From Hydrogenothermaceae bacterium (GTDB lineage Bacteria; Aquificota; Aquificia; Aquificales; Hydrogenothermaceae): a stretch of 38,715 nucleotides of DNA. Made by a program: the position numbers and the translations under genes. The notes beneath the pieces were generated by a model that was not told where the DNA came from, did not search any database, and saw nothing but the letters and a program-made list of their open reading frames with translations. Shown piece by piece: positions 9,299 through 15,961 of the stretch (position 1 is its first letter; each line of letters starts with the position of its first letter). Location: assembly GCA_015519975.1 (NCBI GenBank), contig WIAL01000030.1, forward strand, positions 1 to 38,715, written 5' to 3'.

Positions 9299-9766
9299 TT
9301 AAAATATTGGCATATAAGCATATCCTTTATTTTGCCATTCTACAAGTCCTGTTAATGCAGAATATACAGGTTTAACAAATTTATAAAGGTTTTTAATATC
9401 TAATTTTCTTGCTTTCATACCAAGTTCGCATATTTCAAACTTTACACCGTAAAAATCGTGAAGATTTTTAAGTCTCTCATAAAGTTCTTTATGTTTTTTC
9501 AAAAGCTCTTTATCATTTTTATAAGGGGTCTTAGATAAATCTTTTAGAAAAAATTTATAACTGTTTCCGTGGGCAACCACTACAACTTTTAAATCTTCAA
9601 GCCTGTTTCTATAATAATCAATATGCTTTGCTATTCCATTTATAAGCTCTTCAAATTTCTTTAAATCACCAGTTCTAAGGTCAAATACAACCTTTTTAAC
9701 TTCATCTTCCTGAGCATAAGAAAAGCTAAATGTCATTAAAAATAAAAATGTTAATATCTTCTTCAT
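9299..9766 (-). CDS. Exported DsrE/F-like protein
   Basis: The 155-residue precursor starts with a signal peptide (MKKILTFLFLMTFSFSYA). The mature domain has the DsrE pattern: KVVFDLRTGDLKKFEELING, then LEDLKVVVVAHGNSYKFFL, and a single cysteine in FEICELGMKARKLD (about residue 113), the place where DsrE-fold proteins carry a reactive cysteine. These proteins handle sulfur or persulfide, and a periplasmic form fits a sulfur-oxidising host. The substrate is not known. GGAGG upstream of ATG 9766 supports the start. It sits between the DUF4405-like membrane gene and trpS, with 12-14 bp gaps. Confidence 0.78.
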   Translation of the reverse strand: MKKILTFLFLMTFSFSYAQEDEVKKVVFDLRTGDLKKFEELINGIAKHIDYYRNRLEDLKVVVVAHGNSYKFFLKDLSKTPYKNDKELLKKHKELYERLKNLHDFYGVKFEICELGMKARKLDIKNLYKFVKPVYSALTGLVEWQNKGYAYMPIF

Positions 9767-9778
9767 AGGAATTTCCTC

Positions 9779-10078
9779 CTAAATAAAATGCATATAAATC
9801 ACTAAAATTAATATTAGTACATTAAAGGTTAAAAAAGAATATCTAAGTTTTGTATTTTTTATTTTCCTATAAATGCCCCAGTAAGAATGAATTAAAAATA
9901 AAACAACTAAAATTAAAGGCAGTACATTAACATGTAAAAAAAACGCAGTTCCCCTATCTAAAATATTAAGAAATAGGGCAGATATTTCACGGGGCTTCCA
10001 TATCCAGTAACCTGTTATTGTTTCAACCAAAAATATAAAATAAAGTAATAAAGCTAATGAAAAAAATACCTTTCGCAT
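9779..10078 (-). CDS. Three-helix membrane protein, DUF4405/cytochrome b-like
   Basis: The 99-residue protein has three predicted helices, at about 5-21, 47-64 and 80-97. TGYWIWKPR follows helix 1, and histidines sit in FFLHVNVLPLI and FLIHSYWG, 15 residues apart on helix 2. This resembles DUF4405-type cytochrome b-like proteins where helix histidines may hold heme. The partner redox protein is not evident unless it is the exported DsrE-like protein encoded 12 bp downstream. No Shine-Dalgarno sequence precedes ATG 10078. A minus-strand TATAAT at 10092-10087 would put the transcript start close to the start codon. Confidence 0.68.
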   Translation of the reverse strand: MRKVFFSLALLLYFIFLVETITGYWIWKPREISALFLNILDRGTAFFLHVNVLPLILVVLFLIHSYWGIYRKIKNTKLRYSFLTFNVLILILVIYMHFI

Positions 10079-10086
10079 TTATATTT

Positions 10087-10092
10087 ATTATA
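10087..10092 (-). promoter_or_regulatory. -10 box very close to the DUF4405-like start
   Basis: TATAAT on the minus strand lies only 9 bp before ATG 10078, with no recognisable -35. If active, the transcript would be leaderless or nearly so. The overlapping plus-strand TATATA (10089-10094) could serve the M20 gene, whose AAAAGGAG ribosome site follows. Confidence 0.35.
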
Positions 10093-10121
10093 TACGCTAA
10101 AAATACAAAAGGAGAAAAAAT

Positions 10122-11342
10122 ATGCATCTAACACCTGTAGAAGCAAAAGAAAGAATAAAAAAGCTATCTGAAGAAATTAAAAACGAGCTTATAAACTGGA
10201 GAAGACATATACATATGCATCCGGAGCTTAGCGGTCAGGAATATGAGACTGGAAAATTTGTAGCACAAAAACTTAGAGAATTTGGAGTTGATGAAGTAAT
10301 AGAAAACTTTGCAGGAACTGCAGCTGTAGTTGGTTTAATAAAAGGAAAACACGACATAACAGTAGCCCTCAGAGCTGATATGGATGCTCTTCCTATGCTG
10401 GAAAAAAGAGATGTTCCTTACAGATCTAAAATTGAAGGAGTAATGCACTCATGCGGACATGATGCCCATACAACAATTTTACTTGGAGCCGCAAAAGTTT
10501 TAATGGAGATGAAAGAACATTTACAGGGTAATGTAAAACTTATCTTTCAGCCCTGTGAAGAAAGAATGGACTGCAAAGGTGCAAAATATTTAATAGAAAA
10601 CGGTGTACTTGAAAAACCCGATGTTTCAGCAATTTTTGGGGTTCATATGTTTCCTGAACTTCCAGCAGGAAAAGTAGGTACACGGATAGGTCATTTTATG
10701 GCATCTTCTGATATTTTCAGGGTAAAAATTAAAGGAAAAGGTTCTCATGCCTCAAGACCACATATGGGAGTTGATCCTGTTTTAATTGCATCACAAACTA
10801 TAAACTCTCTGCATCACATTGTAAGTAGAAAAGTTGATCCCCTACATCCTGCGGTAATAACAATAGGAAAAATAAATGGAGGTTTTGCTGAAAATATAAT
10901 ACCTGATGAAGTTGAATTTTCAGGAACAGTTAGAACGCTAAGTATTGACCTTAGAGATCAAATACCAAAATGGATGGAGCATACTATCTGGGGAACCACT
11001 TTAGCGTACGGCGGAGCTTATGAGTTTAAATATCAGCACGGAACTCCTCCTGTTATAAATGATGAAAAAACAACAAAATTTGCCCTTTCAATGATGAAAG
11101 ATATTTTAGGAAATGAAAATGTTGTAGAACTTGAGTACCCAAGTATGGGTGGTGAGGATTTTGGAGAGTATTTATTAAAAGTTCCCGGAACATTCATAAG
11201 AATTGGAACAAGAAATGAAGAAAAAGGAATTACTGCTCCTCTTCACAGTCCATTATTTGATATAGACGAAGAAGTTGTTCTTCCTACAGGAACAAAAGTA
11301 ATGGCATATTTAGCTTATAAATGGCTAGAGGAGCATTCTTAA
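10122..11342 (+). CDS. M20 family metallo-amidohydrolase (N-acyl amino acid / hippurate hydrolase type)
   Basis: This cytosolic two-domain M20D peptidase-like amidohydrolase has 406 residues. Metal-binding and catalytic segments are HMHPELSGQE (about 31-40), ALRADMDALPM, HSCGHDAHTTILLGAAKVL (about 109-127), QPCEERMDCKGA and GVHMFPELPAGKVGTR. MGGEDFGEYLLKVPG near the end supplies another ligand. A lid domain lies at about 190-300. Family members remove acyl groups from amino acids or related compounds; the exact substrate is open. AAGGAG lies ahead of ATG 10122. It is divergent from the DUF4405-like gene, with 43 bp between the two starts. Confidence 0.9.
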   Translation: MHLTPVEAKERIKKLSEEIKNELINWRRHIHMHPELSGQEYETGKFVAQKLREFGVDEVIENFAGTAAVVGLIKGKHDITVALRADMDALPMLEKRDVPYRSKIEGVMHSCGHDAHTTILLGAAKVLMEMKEHLQGNVKLIFQPCEERMDCKGAKYLIENGVLEKPDVSAIFGVHMFPELPAGKVGTRIGHFMASSDIFRVKIKGKGSHASRPHMGVDPVLIASQTINSLHHIVSRKVDPLHPAVITIGKINGGFAENIIPDEVEFSGTVRTLSIDLRDQIPKWMEHTIWGTTLAYGGAYEFKYQHGTPPVINDEKTTKFALSMMKDILGNENVVELEYPSMGGEDFGEYLLKVPGTFIRIGTRNEEKGITAPLHSPLFDIDEEVVLPTGTKVMAYLAYKWLEEHS

Positions 11343-11366
11343 GAAAAAGGAATTTATTATTTTATC

Positions 11367-12590
11367 ATGAACAAAATTCTATTTGGAGTTTATATATTTA
11401 TTTGGATTTTAACAGTAATATATACAGTATATACTGCATTTAAAAATAAAAAGAAATTTAAAGAACTATCAAGTGAAGGACAGAATATAAGATATTCGAA
11501 AGACGCGAACATTTTTATATTAATGGGGGTTTTCTCACTTCTTATAATAGCTCCTTTTTTTTATATAGAAAGAAATAAAATTCCTGATATCTTTATAGAA
11601 AATCCAGCTACTTCTATGTATATATTATTTCTACTTATAGGTTCAGGATTTTTACTCTATGGTATAAGATTACATATTAAAAACAAAAAAATCTTAAAAA
11701 ATCTGATTATTGAAGTTGAAGATATATCTGCCGGTGGAAAACTAAAAGGAAAAATAGTATATAAAGGACTCCATATTAAAGAAAGAAAACCTGTAAAGGT
11801 TAATCTTATTTTACAAAAGGTTTATGTTATTTCAAACAGAGAAATGGAGCTTGGAGAAAAAGCTGTCTGGTCTCAGGAAGTAGAAAGCCATCCTTACACT
11901 TTTAAAGATTATGTAGAAGTTCCTTTTGAATTTAACATAAAAGATGATTTTCCAAAAAACTGGGAAGAAGGTTACGAGCTTGTTTTGGCTGTTCAAGGAG
12001 AAAATGTAGGAGTTGATACATTTGTTTTAAAGTCAGAGGGTAAAGCAGTTGAAAATATAGAATTTGATGAATTATTTGAAGAACCGATAACAAAAGATGC
12101 TAAAACAAGTATGGAATTAATAGCACAAAAAAGAAAGCAAAATGTCCTAATAAATTTACTAAGTATAATTTTTGTTATTTATATACCTGCTTCCTTTTGG
12201 ATATTTTTAATATATCAAGGTACACCTTTAAAGAAAGTGCAAGAAATAATATTTTACAATCTATTTTCTGGAGTAATATTCATTTCAGTGTTTTATCTTC
12301 CCATATATTTTTTCGCTAAAAGTTTCACAGAAGCCAATGTAGAAGAAAAAAAGAAAAAATTAAAAATTTTTAAAATTTTTGTTTATGGAATAGTTGTTTT
12401 TTCTTTTTTATTTAGTGGTTTTTTAATATTTGAGTTTTTAAAAGGTAATAGTAAAGTAACCAATTTTATATTTGATGAAGGTATAAAGTACATGATAAAT
12501 GGATTCTTAGGAGGGATTTTTATATTAGGTGTATATTCGTTAATTTCCTATATTAGGGCTTTGATAACAGGTGATCAAAATGTATATTGA
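11367..12590 (+). CDS. Multi-pass membrane protein with central beta domain, unrecognised
   Basis: I do not recognise this 407-residue protein. It has three N-terminal helices (about 4-22, 49-66 and 83-102). A soluble region at about 110-245 follows and looks like a beta sandwich: LIIEVEDISAGGKLKGKIVY, VKVNLILQKVYVI and VEVPFEFNIKDDFPKNWEE, reminiscent of arrestin-like or DUF3592-type folds. Four C-terminal helices follow (about 260-283, 291-315, 331-353 and 376-398). No catalytic motif or cysteine pattern is visible. It starts 24 bp after the M20 gene with only a distant AAGGAA, and overlaps the next gene by 11 bp, so the two membrane genes form a unit. Confidence 0.6.
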   Translation: MNKILFGVYIFIWILTVIYTVYTAFKNKKKFKELSSEGQNIRYSKDANIFILMGVFSLLIIAPFFYIERNKIPDIFIENPATSMYILFLLIGSGFLLYGIRLHIKNKKILKNLIIEVEDISAGGKLKGKIVYKGLHIKERKPVKVNLILQKVYVISNREMELGEKAVWSQEVESHPYTFKDYVEVPFEFNIKDDFPKNWEEGYELVLAVQGENVGVDTFVLKSEGKAVENIEFDELFEEPITKDAKTSMELIAQKRKQNVLINLLSIIFVIYIPASFWIFLIYQGTPLKKVQEIIFYNLFSGVIFISVFYLPIYFFAKSFTEANVEEKKKKLKIFKIFVYGIVVFSFLFSGFLIFEFLKGNSKVTNFIFDEGIKYMINGFLGGIFILGVYSLISYIRALITGDQNVY

Positions 12591-13227
12591 TAAAGTTAAG
12601 CCATATAGAGGTGGAATTTTACTATTAAGTAGAAGTAAGGTCTTAAATATTGGTATCCCCTTATTTGCAGGTTTAGTTTTTTCTATTGCTACATTTATTC
12701 CACAAGACTTACCTTCTTTCATAAGAATCATTCTTGGTATTAGCTCTTTAATAGCATTCTGGGTAATGTTTAGAGGAGCAAAACAACTTCAAATGTATGG
12801 AGGAGAAAGATTTGCAATTATAAATAGTAAAGGAATAGAACTATTTTCAAATGAAAAAACAGATTTAATTCCATGGGAATATATTGAAAGCATTTCATTT
12901 GCGTTATCAAGCAAATGGAAATTCAAAAATAGGATTTCCGATAGAAAAAATGAAGTTTTTATTTGGTTAAATAAGAACATAAGTGAAGGTGTATCTTATG
13001 AAACTATAGGAGCTAAAGTTTATATTCCTCAAAGCTTATCATTAAAGAAAATCAAAAATAAAACTTTTATATCTTTTAGTATACATCATCCTCTAAAAAA
13101 TAGACTCTTATCGTGGATTGAAAGCTATTCTAATGAGAAAGTACATATAGAAGAATGTATAAACATTTATTTCGATTTTGTGGAAGGAAAAATAGAAAAA
13201 GAAGATTGCCAAAAGTGGATTAACTAA
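12580..13227 (+). CDS. Membrane protein with PH-like domain (STM3941-like), unrecognised
   Basis: The 215-residue protein has two N-terminal helices (about 21-37 and 47-64). The remaining part resembles bacterial PH-like or STM3941-type domains: ERFAIINSKGIELFSNEK, LIPWEYIESISFAL, then strands and a C-terminal helix. ATG 12580 is preferred to GTG 12571 because AGGTGA lies 5 bp ahead of it. It overlaps the preceding membrane gene by 11 bp. Its stop overlaps that of the convergent STAS gene by 3 bp. Function is unknown; bacterial PH domains mostly mediate protein contacts at the membrane. Confidence 0.58.
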   Translation: MYIDKVKPYRGGILLLSRSKVLNIGIPLFAGLVFSIATFIPQDLPSFIRIILGISSLIAFWVMFRGAKQLQMYGGERFAIINSKGIELFSNEKTDLIPWEYIESISFALSSKWKFKNRISDRKNEVFIWLNKNISEGVSYETIGAKVYIPQSLSLKKIKNKTFISFSIHHPLKNRLLSWIESYSNEKVHIEECINIYFDFVEGKIEKEDCQKWIN

Positions 13228-13457
13228 ACATTAATCTGCAAAATTTTTAGTATTTTTTTATAAATTTCAGGTGGATCTTTTACTTCCACCCTTTTCCCTT
13301 CTTTTTTTAATTGAAAAATAAGTTTTATAGCTTCTGAATCTACTATTTCACAATCTGACAGGTCAAAAACAACTTCAGTTTCATCTTTTAACTGATTCTT
13401 TATTATGCTTACGTAATAACTGTTAAAAGCCCATTCAGGTTTTATAATTTTTGCCAT
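13224..13457 (-). CDS. STAS-domain protein, probable anti-sigma-antagonist type
   Basis: The 77-residue protein is little more than one STAS domain. The core strand and loop EVVFDLSDCEIVDSEAIKLI place aspartate 40 and serine 41 where anti-anti-sigma factors carry the phosphorylated D-S. The strand KRVEVKDPPE and a last helix follow. It overlaps the end of the upstream HATPase-GNAT gene by 16 bp. This pairing of a kinase-like HATPase with its STAS partner is the usual layout of partner-switching modules, so it is probably that enzyme's substrate and binding partner. AAGGA 9 bp before ATG 13457 supports the start. Confidence 0.72.
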   Translation of the reverse strand: MAKIIKPEWAFNSYYVSIIKNQLKDETEVVFDLSDCEIVDSEAIKLIFQLKKEGKRVEVKDPPEIYKKILKILQINV

Positions 13458-14890
13458 TTTTTCATATCCTTAAATACAAATTTTTTTAATTTTTGAGCCA
13501 TATCTGAGTAAACATGTATCCATTCAGGTTTAAATTCTAAATTTATATTCTGCATTCTTAGATAATCTTTTTCCTTATGAAAAAGAGGCATTATTCCGGA
13601 AAAGAAAAACCCAATTTCATTTAGCTGTGGAACAATCTTTTTAGTATAAGGATTGTCTAAAGGAATATCTATCATTATACATTCTATACCTTTATTTTTT
13701 AAATTTTCATATCTGGATTTTATTTTTTCAAAAATATCCTTACCGTATTTTCTTATTATCATCAATGAAAATTTTTTCTCAAAATCAACTATTGTCTCTA
13801 CCTTCGATCTTTCAGGAAGCTGCAGTTTTTTAAATTTTTTATTTATAACCTTAATTCCCATATTTTCATATATTTCTTTAATTATATTTTTGTAATTATT
13901 AGGTAAATAAACTTCAACTTTTTCCCTCTTTACTAAATGAAGAAAATCTATAACTACAGAAATTCTCGGTTGTTTAACCTTAAACCCTTTATACTCAATA
14001 TATGGAAACATACCTATAATTAAAGCTGTTGATTTAAACCCATATTTTGCATTCACTTTTTGGCTTATTGTATGAACTGTAACTGCTTCTCCAAAAAGAC
14101 CTAAAAGTCCTTTTGATTTTGCAAGCTCAATAAGAGCATTCATCATAAGCTTCATTAAACCTTTTCCACGGTAGTTTGGCGAAACAACAACTTCCCCAAC
14201 TTCTCCAATATTTGAATCAGTGCTTCTTAAAACTGCAAAATATCCTACTGCTTCTCCTTCTTTTGTTTTTACAATTACACCAAATTTTTCACCTTTTCTC
14301 AAAGCTTCCTTTATTTTTTCTGGATAATAAAGCTCTGTTTTTGCGTAAGTATACCCATAAGCCCTGTAAATAAGCTTTGCTATATCCTCAGCATCATCTT
14401 CAGCTACAATTCCAAGCTGGAAGCTAACTCCCGTTGGTTCTTCTTTTTTTATTTTTTCTGGTTTGTATATCTCAGTTATGTGTTTTCTGGGAAGTTTTTT
14501 TTCAAGTTGAAATTCTTTACCTTCGTTCCCTAAATTCAAAAATAAAAAATTATCTGTCAATTCTTTAGCTATTTTTAAACCTGCCCCTTCAAAATTTCCA
14601 TTTTTAGCCTTTTCTGGATTGTACTTATGCTTTTCTATATCAAAAGGCTCTCCATATTCGTGTATTTTTACAAGTATTTTTGAAACATCTGCATATATTT
14701 CTATATGAACTTCTCCCTTTTCTTCTTTATATCCATGCAAGATGACATTAGATAAAATTTCATCTACTGCTGTAGTAAATTCTATTGTTTTATTTTCTGG
14801 AAGACCGTTTATAATTGAAAACTCTTTTATAAATCTAAGAGCTGGATTTAAATTTTCTATGCTTGATTCTATCTTAATTTTATTTGCCAT
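13442..14890 (-). CDS. HATPase (RsbW-like) fused to GNAT acetyltransferase
   Basis: Three parts are visible in 482 residues. Residues 1-140 form an RsbW/SpoIIAB-like HATPase: N-box EFTTAVDEILSNVILHGY (37-54), HEYGEPFDI (77-85) and GAGLKIAKEL (102-111). The G1 aspartate appears replaced by glutamate 78. Residues about 158-300 form a GNAT domain with acetyl-CoA loop VVVSPNYRGKGLMKLMM (234-250). Residues about 305-482 look like a second, degenerate GNAT half (IDIPLDNPYTKKIVPQLNEI, GFFFSGIMPLF). The STAS gene follows with a 16-bp overlap. It may phosphorylate the STAS partner and acetylate an unknown target. GGAGAG before ATG 14890 supports the start. Confidence 0.8.
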   Translation of the reverse strand: MANKIKIESSIENLNPALRFIKEFSIINGLPENKTIEFTTAVDEILSNVILHGYKEEKGEVHIEIYADVSKILVKIHEYGEPFDIEKHKYNPEKAKNGNFEGAGLKIAKELTDNFLFLNLGNEGKEFQLEKKLPRKHITEIYKPEKIKKEEPTGVSFQLGIVAEDDAEDIAKLIYRAYGYTYAKTELYYPEKIKEALRKGEKFGVIVKTKEGEAVGYFAVLRSTDSNIGEVGEVVVSPNYRGKGLMKLMMNALIELAKSKGLLGLFGEAVTVHTISQKVNAKYGFKSTALIIGMFPYIEYKGFKVKQPRISVVIDFLHLVKREKVEVYLPNNYKNIIKEIYENMGIKVINKKFKKLQLPERSKVETIVDFEKKFSLMIIRKYGKDIFEKIKSRYENLKNKGIECIMIDIPLDNPYTKKIVPQLNEIGFFFSGIMPLFHKEKDYLRMQNINLEFKPEWIHVYSDMAQKLKKFVFKDMKKWQKL

Positions 14891-14911
14891 TAATCTCTCC
14901 TAAAGATTTAT

Positions 14912-14921
14912 AGTATATAAT
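14912..14921. promoter_or_regulatory. Overlapping divergent -10 boxes, HATPase-GNAT / tsaE
   Basis: TATAAT lies on the plus strand at 14916-14921, about 37 bp before the tsaE start. TATACT lies on the minus strand at 14917-14912, about 22 bp before the HATPase-GNAT start. They overlap by two bases, so the two promoters would compete. No clear -35 is seen for either. Confidence 0.42.
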
Positions 14922-14957
14922 TTAAAAACAAAATTAAATATAGTAAAGAGGTGAGTT

Positions 14958-15395
14958 TTGGAAATAAATATTAAAAACCTAAACGAACTGAGAAATTTTT
15001 CAAAAAAATTTGCAAATTGTTTGAAAGGAAATGAAATTATACTTTTATACGGTAATTTAGGTGCAGGAAAGACAACATTTACTAAATATTTAGTGTCTTC
15101 AATAAACCCTGAACTTGAAGATGATGTAAATTCACCAACTTTTACGGTTATGAATATTTACGAAACAGAAAAATTTCCTGTTTATCATATAGATCTTTAC
15201 AGAATAAAAGATTTTGATATATCAGATATAATTGGAACAGGTGTAATTGTAATAGAGTGGTCAGAATATATAAAATTAGAAAATTTAGACGTCCCAATTA
15301 TAAAAATAAAAATATTAACTGAAGGTGAAGAAGAAAGAAAGTTAATTATTGAGTTTGAAAATGCTGAGAATATTAAAAAATGTTTAAGTGAATAA
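14958..15395 (+). CDS. tsaE: tRNA threonylcarbamoyladenosine biosynthesis ATPase TsaE
   Basis: TsaE is the ATPase that works with TsaB, TsaC and TsaD to make t6A37 in ANN-reading tRNAs. The 145 residues are the normal size. Walker A is LLYGNLGAGKTTFTKYLV (about residues 30-47), followed by SPTFTVMNIYE, VYHIDLYRIKD and the VIEWSEY motif near 100. The TTG start has GAGGTGA a few bases upstream. The gene stands alone, between the divergent HATPase-GNAT gene and the convergent khpA, and ends at a shared terminator. Confidence 0.94.
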   Translation: MEINIKNLNELRNFSKKFANCLKGNEIILLYGNLGAGKTTFTKYLVSSINPELEDDVNSPTFTVMNIYETEKFPVYHIDLYRIKDFDISDIIGTGVIVIEWSEYIKLENLDVPIIKIKILTEGEEERKLIIEFENAENIKKCLSE

Positions 15396-15401
15396 TATAT
15401 A

Positions 15402-15419
15402 AAGGGGCAAAAGCCCCTT
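15402..15419. terminator. Shared stem-loop terminator between tsaE and khpA
   Basis: AAGGGGC (15402-15408) pairs with GCCCCTT (15413-15419) around an AAAA loop. It lies 6 bp after the tsaE stop and 5 bp from the khpA stop. On the minus strand it is followed by TTTATATATTATT, so it fits khpA best but can serve both convergent genes. Confidence 0.8.
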
Positions 15420-15424
15420 ATAGA

Positions 15425-15664
15425 TTATTCTAATATTTCAAGAACAGCTCTTTTGTTTTGTTTTCTTGCAAGTGCTGCGAGTAAAGTTCTAATAGCTCTT
15501 GCTGTTCTTCCTTGCTTACCGATTACTTTTCCGAGGTCTTCAGGAGCAACTTTTAATTCTATAACAGTAGTTTTTTCTCCTTCAATTTCTCTGACCTCAA
15601 CCTTGTCAGGGTGGTCAACTAAAGACTTAGCTACAAACTCTACGAATTCCTGTAGTTTGCTCAT
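15425..15664 (-). CDS. khpA: KH-domain RNA-binding protein KhpA
   Basis: The single type II KH domain (79 residues) has the GXXG loop in [18 protein letters not shown] (about 44-61). KhpA (YlqC) binds RNA, often with KhpB, and affects cell size and translation in Gram-positives; its role in Aquificota is not known. The order ffh-rpsP-khpA is a conserved bacterial arrangement that often continues to rimM and trmD. Here it stops at a terminator, so those genes must lie elsewhere. GGAGG lies 9 bp before ATG 15664, which is 19 bp after rpsP. Confidence 0.92.
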   Translation of the reverse strand: MSKLQEFVEFVAKSLVDHPDKVEVREIEGEKTTVIELKVAPEDLGKVIGKQGRTARAIRTLLAALARKQNKRAVLEILE

Positions 15665-15683
15665 TCGATTCTACCTCCGCTTG

Positions 15684-15941
15684 TTATTTTCCTCTTGGAA
15701 TTTCGATTTCTTCTAAGCCAAATGCTTTTAATATTTTAGCTGCTCTTTCTGTAGGCTGTGCACCTTTATCAAGCCAAACTTTAGCTTTTTCAACATTTAT
15801 ATTTCCAGTTTTTAATATTGGATCATAAGTTCCAATGTAATCAATATAATCTGATTCTCTAGGTTTTCTACTATCAACAACAACCATTTTGTAAACTGGA
15901 TGTTTCTTCCTTCCGTATCTCGCAAGTCTAATTTTAACCAA
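15684..15941 (-). CDS. rpsP: 30S ribosomal protein bS16
   Basis: bS16 is a small-subunit assembly protein. The 85 residues show the family pattern MVKIRLARYGRKKHPVYKMV, then DSRKPRESDYIDYIGTYDP and VDKGAQPTERAAKIL-type spacing (here WLDKGAQPTERAAKIL). The start is TTG 15941 with GGAGG 8 bp upstream. It lies 20 bp after ffh and 19 bp before khpA in the same leftward operon. Confidence 0.97.
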   Translation of the reverse strand: MVKIRLARYGRKKHPVYKMVVVDSRKPRESDYIDYIGTYDPILKTGNINVEKAKVWLDKGAQPTERAAKILKAFGLEEIEIPRGK

Positions 15942-15961
15942 CTACTGTACCTCCTTAGATT

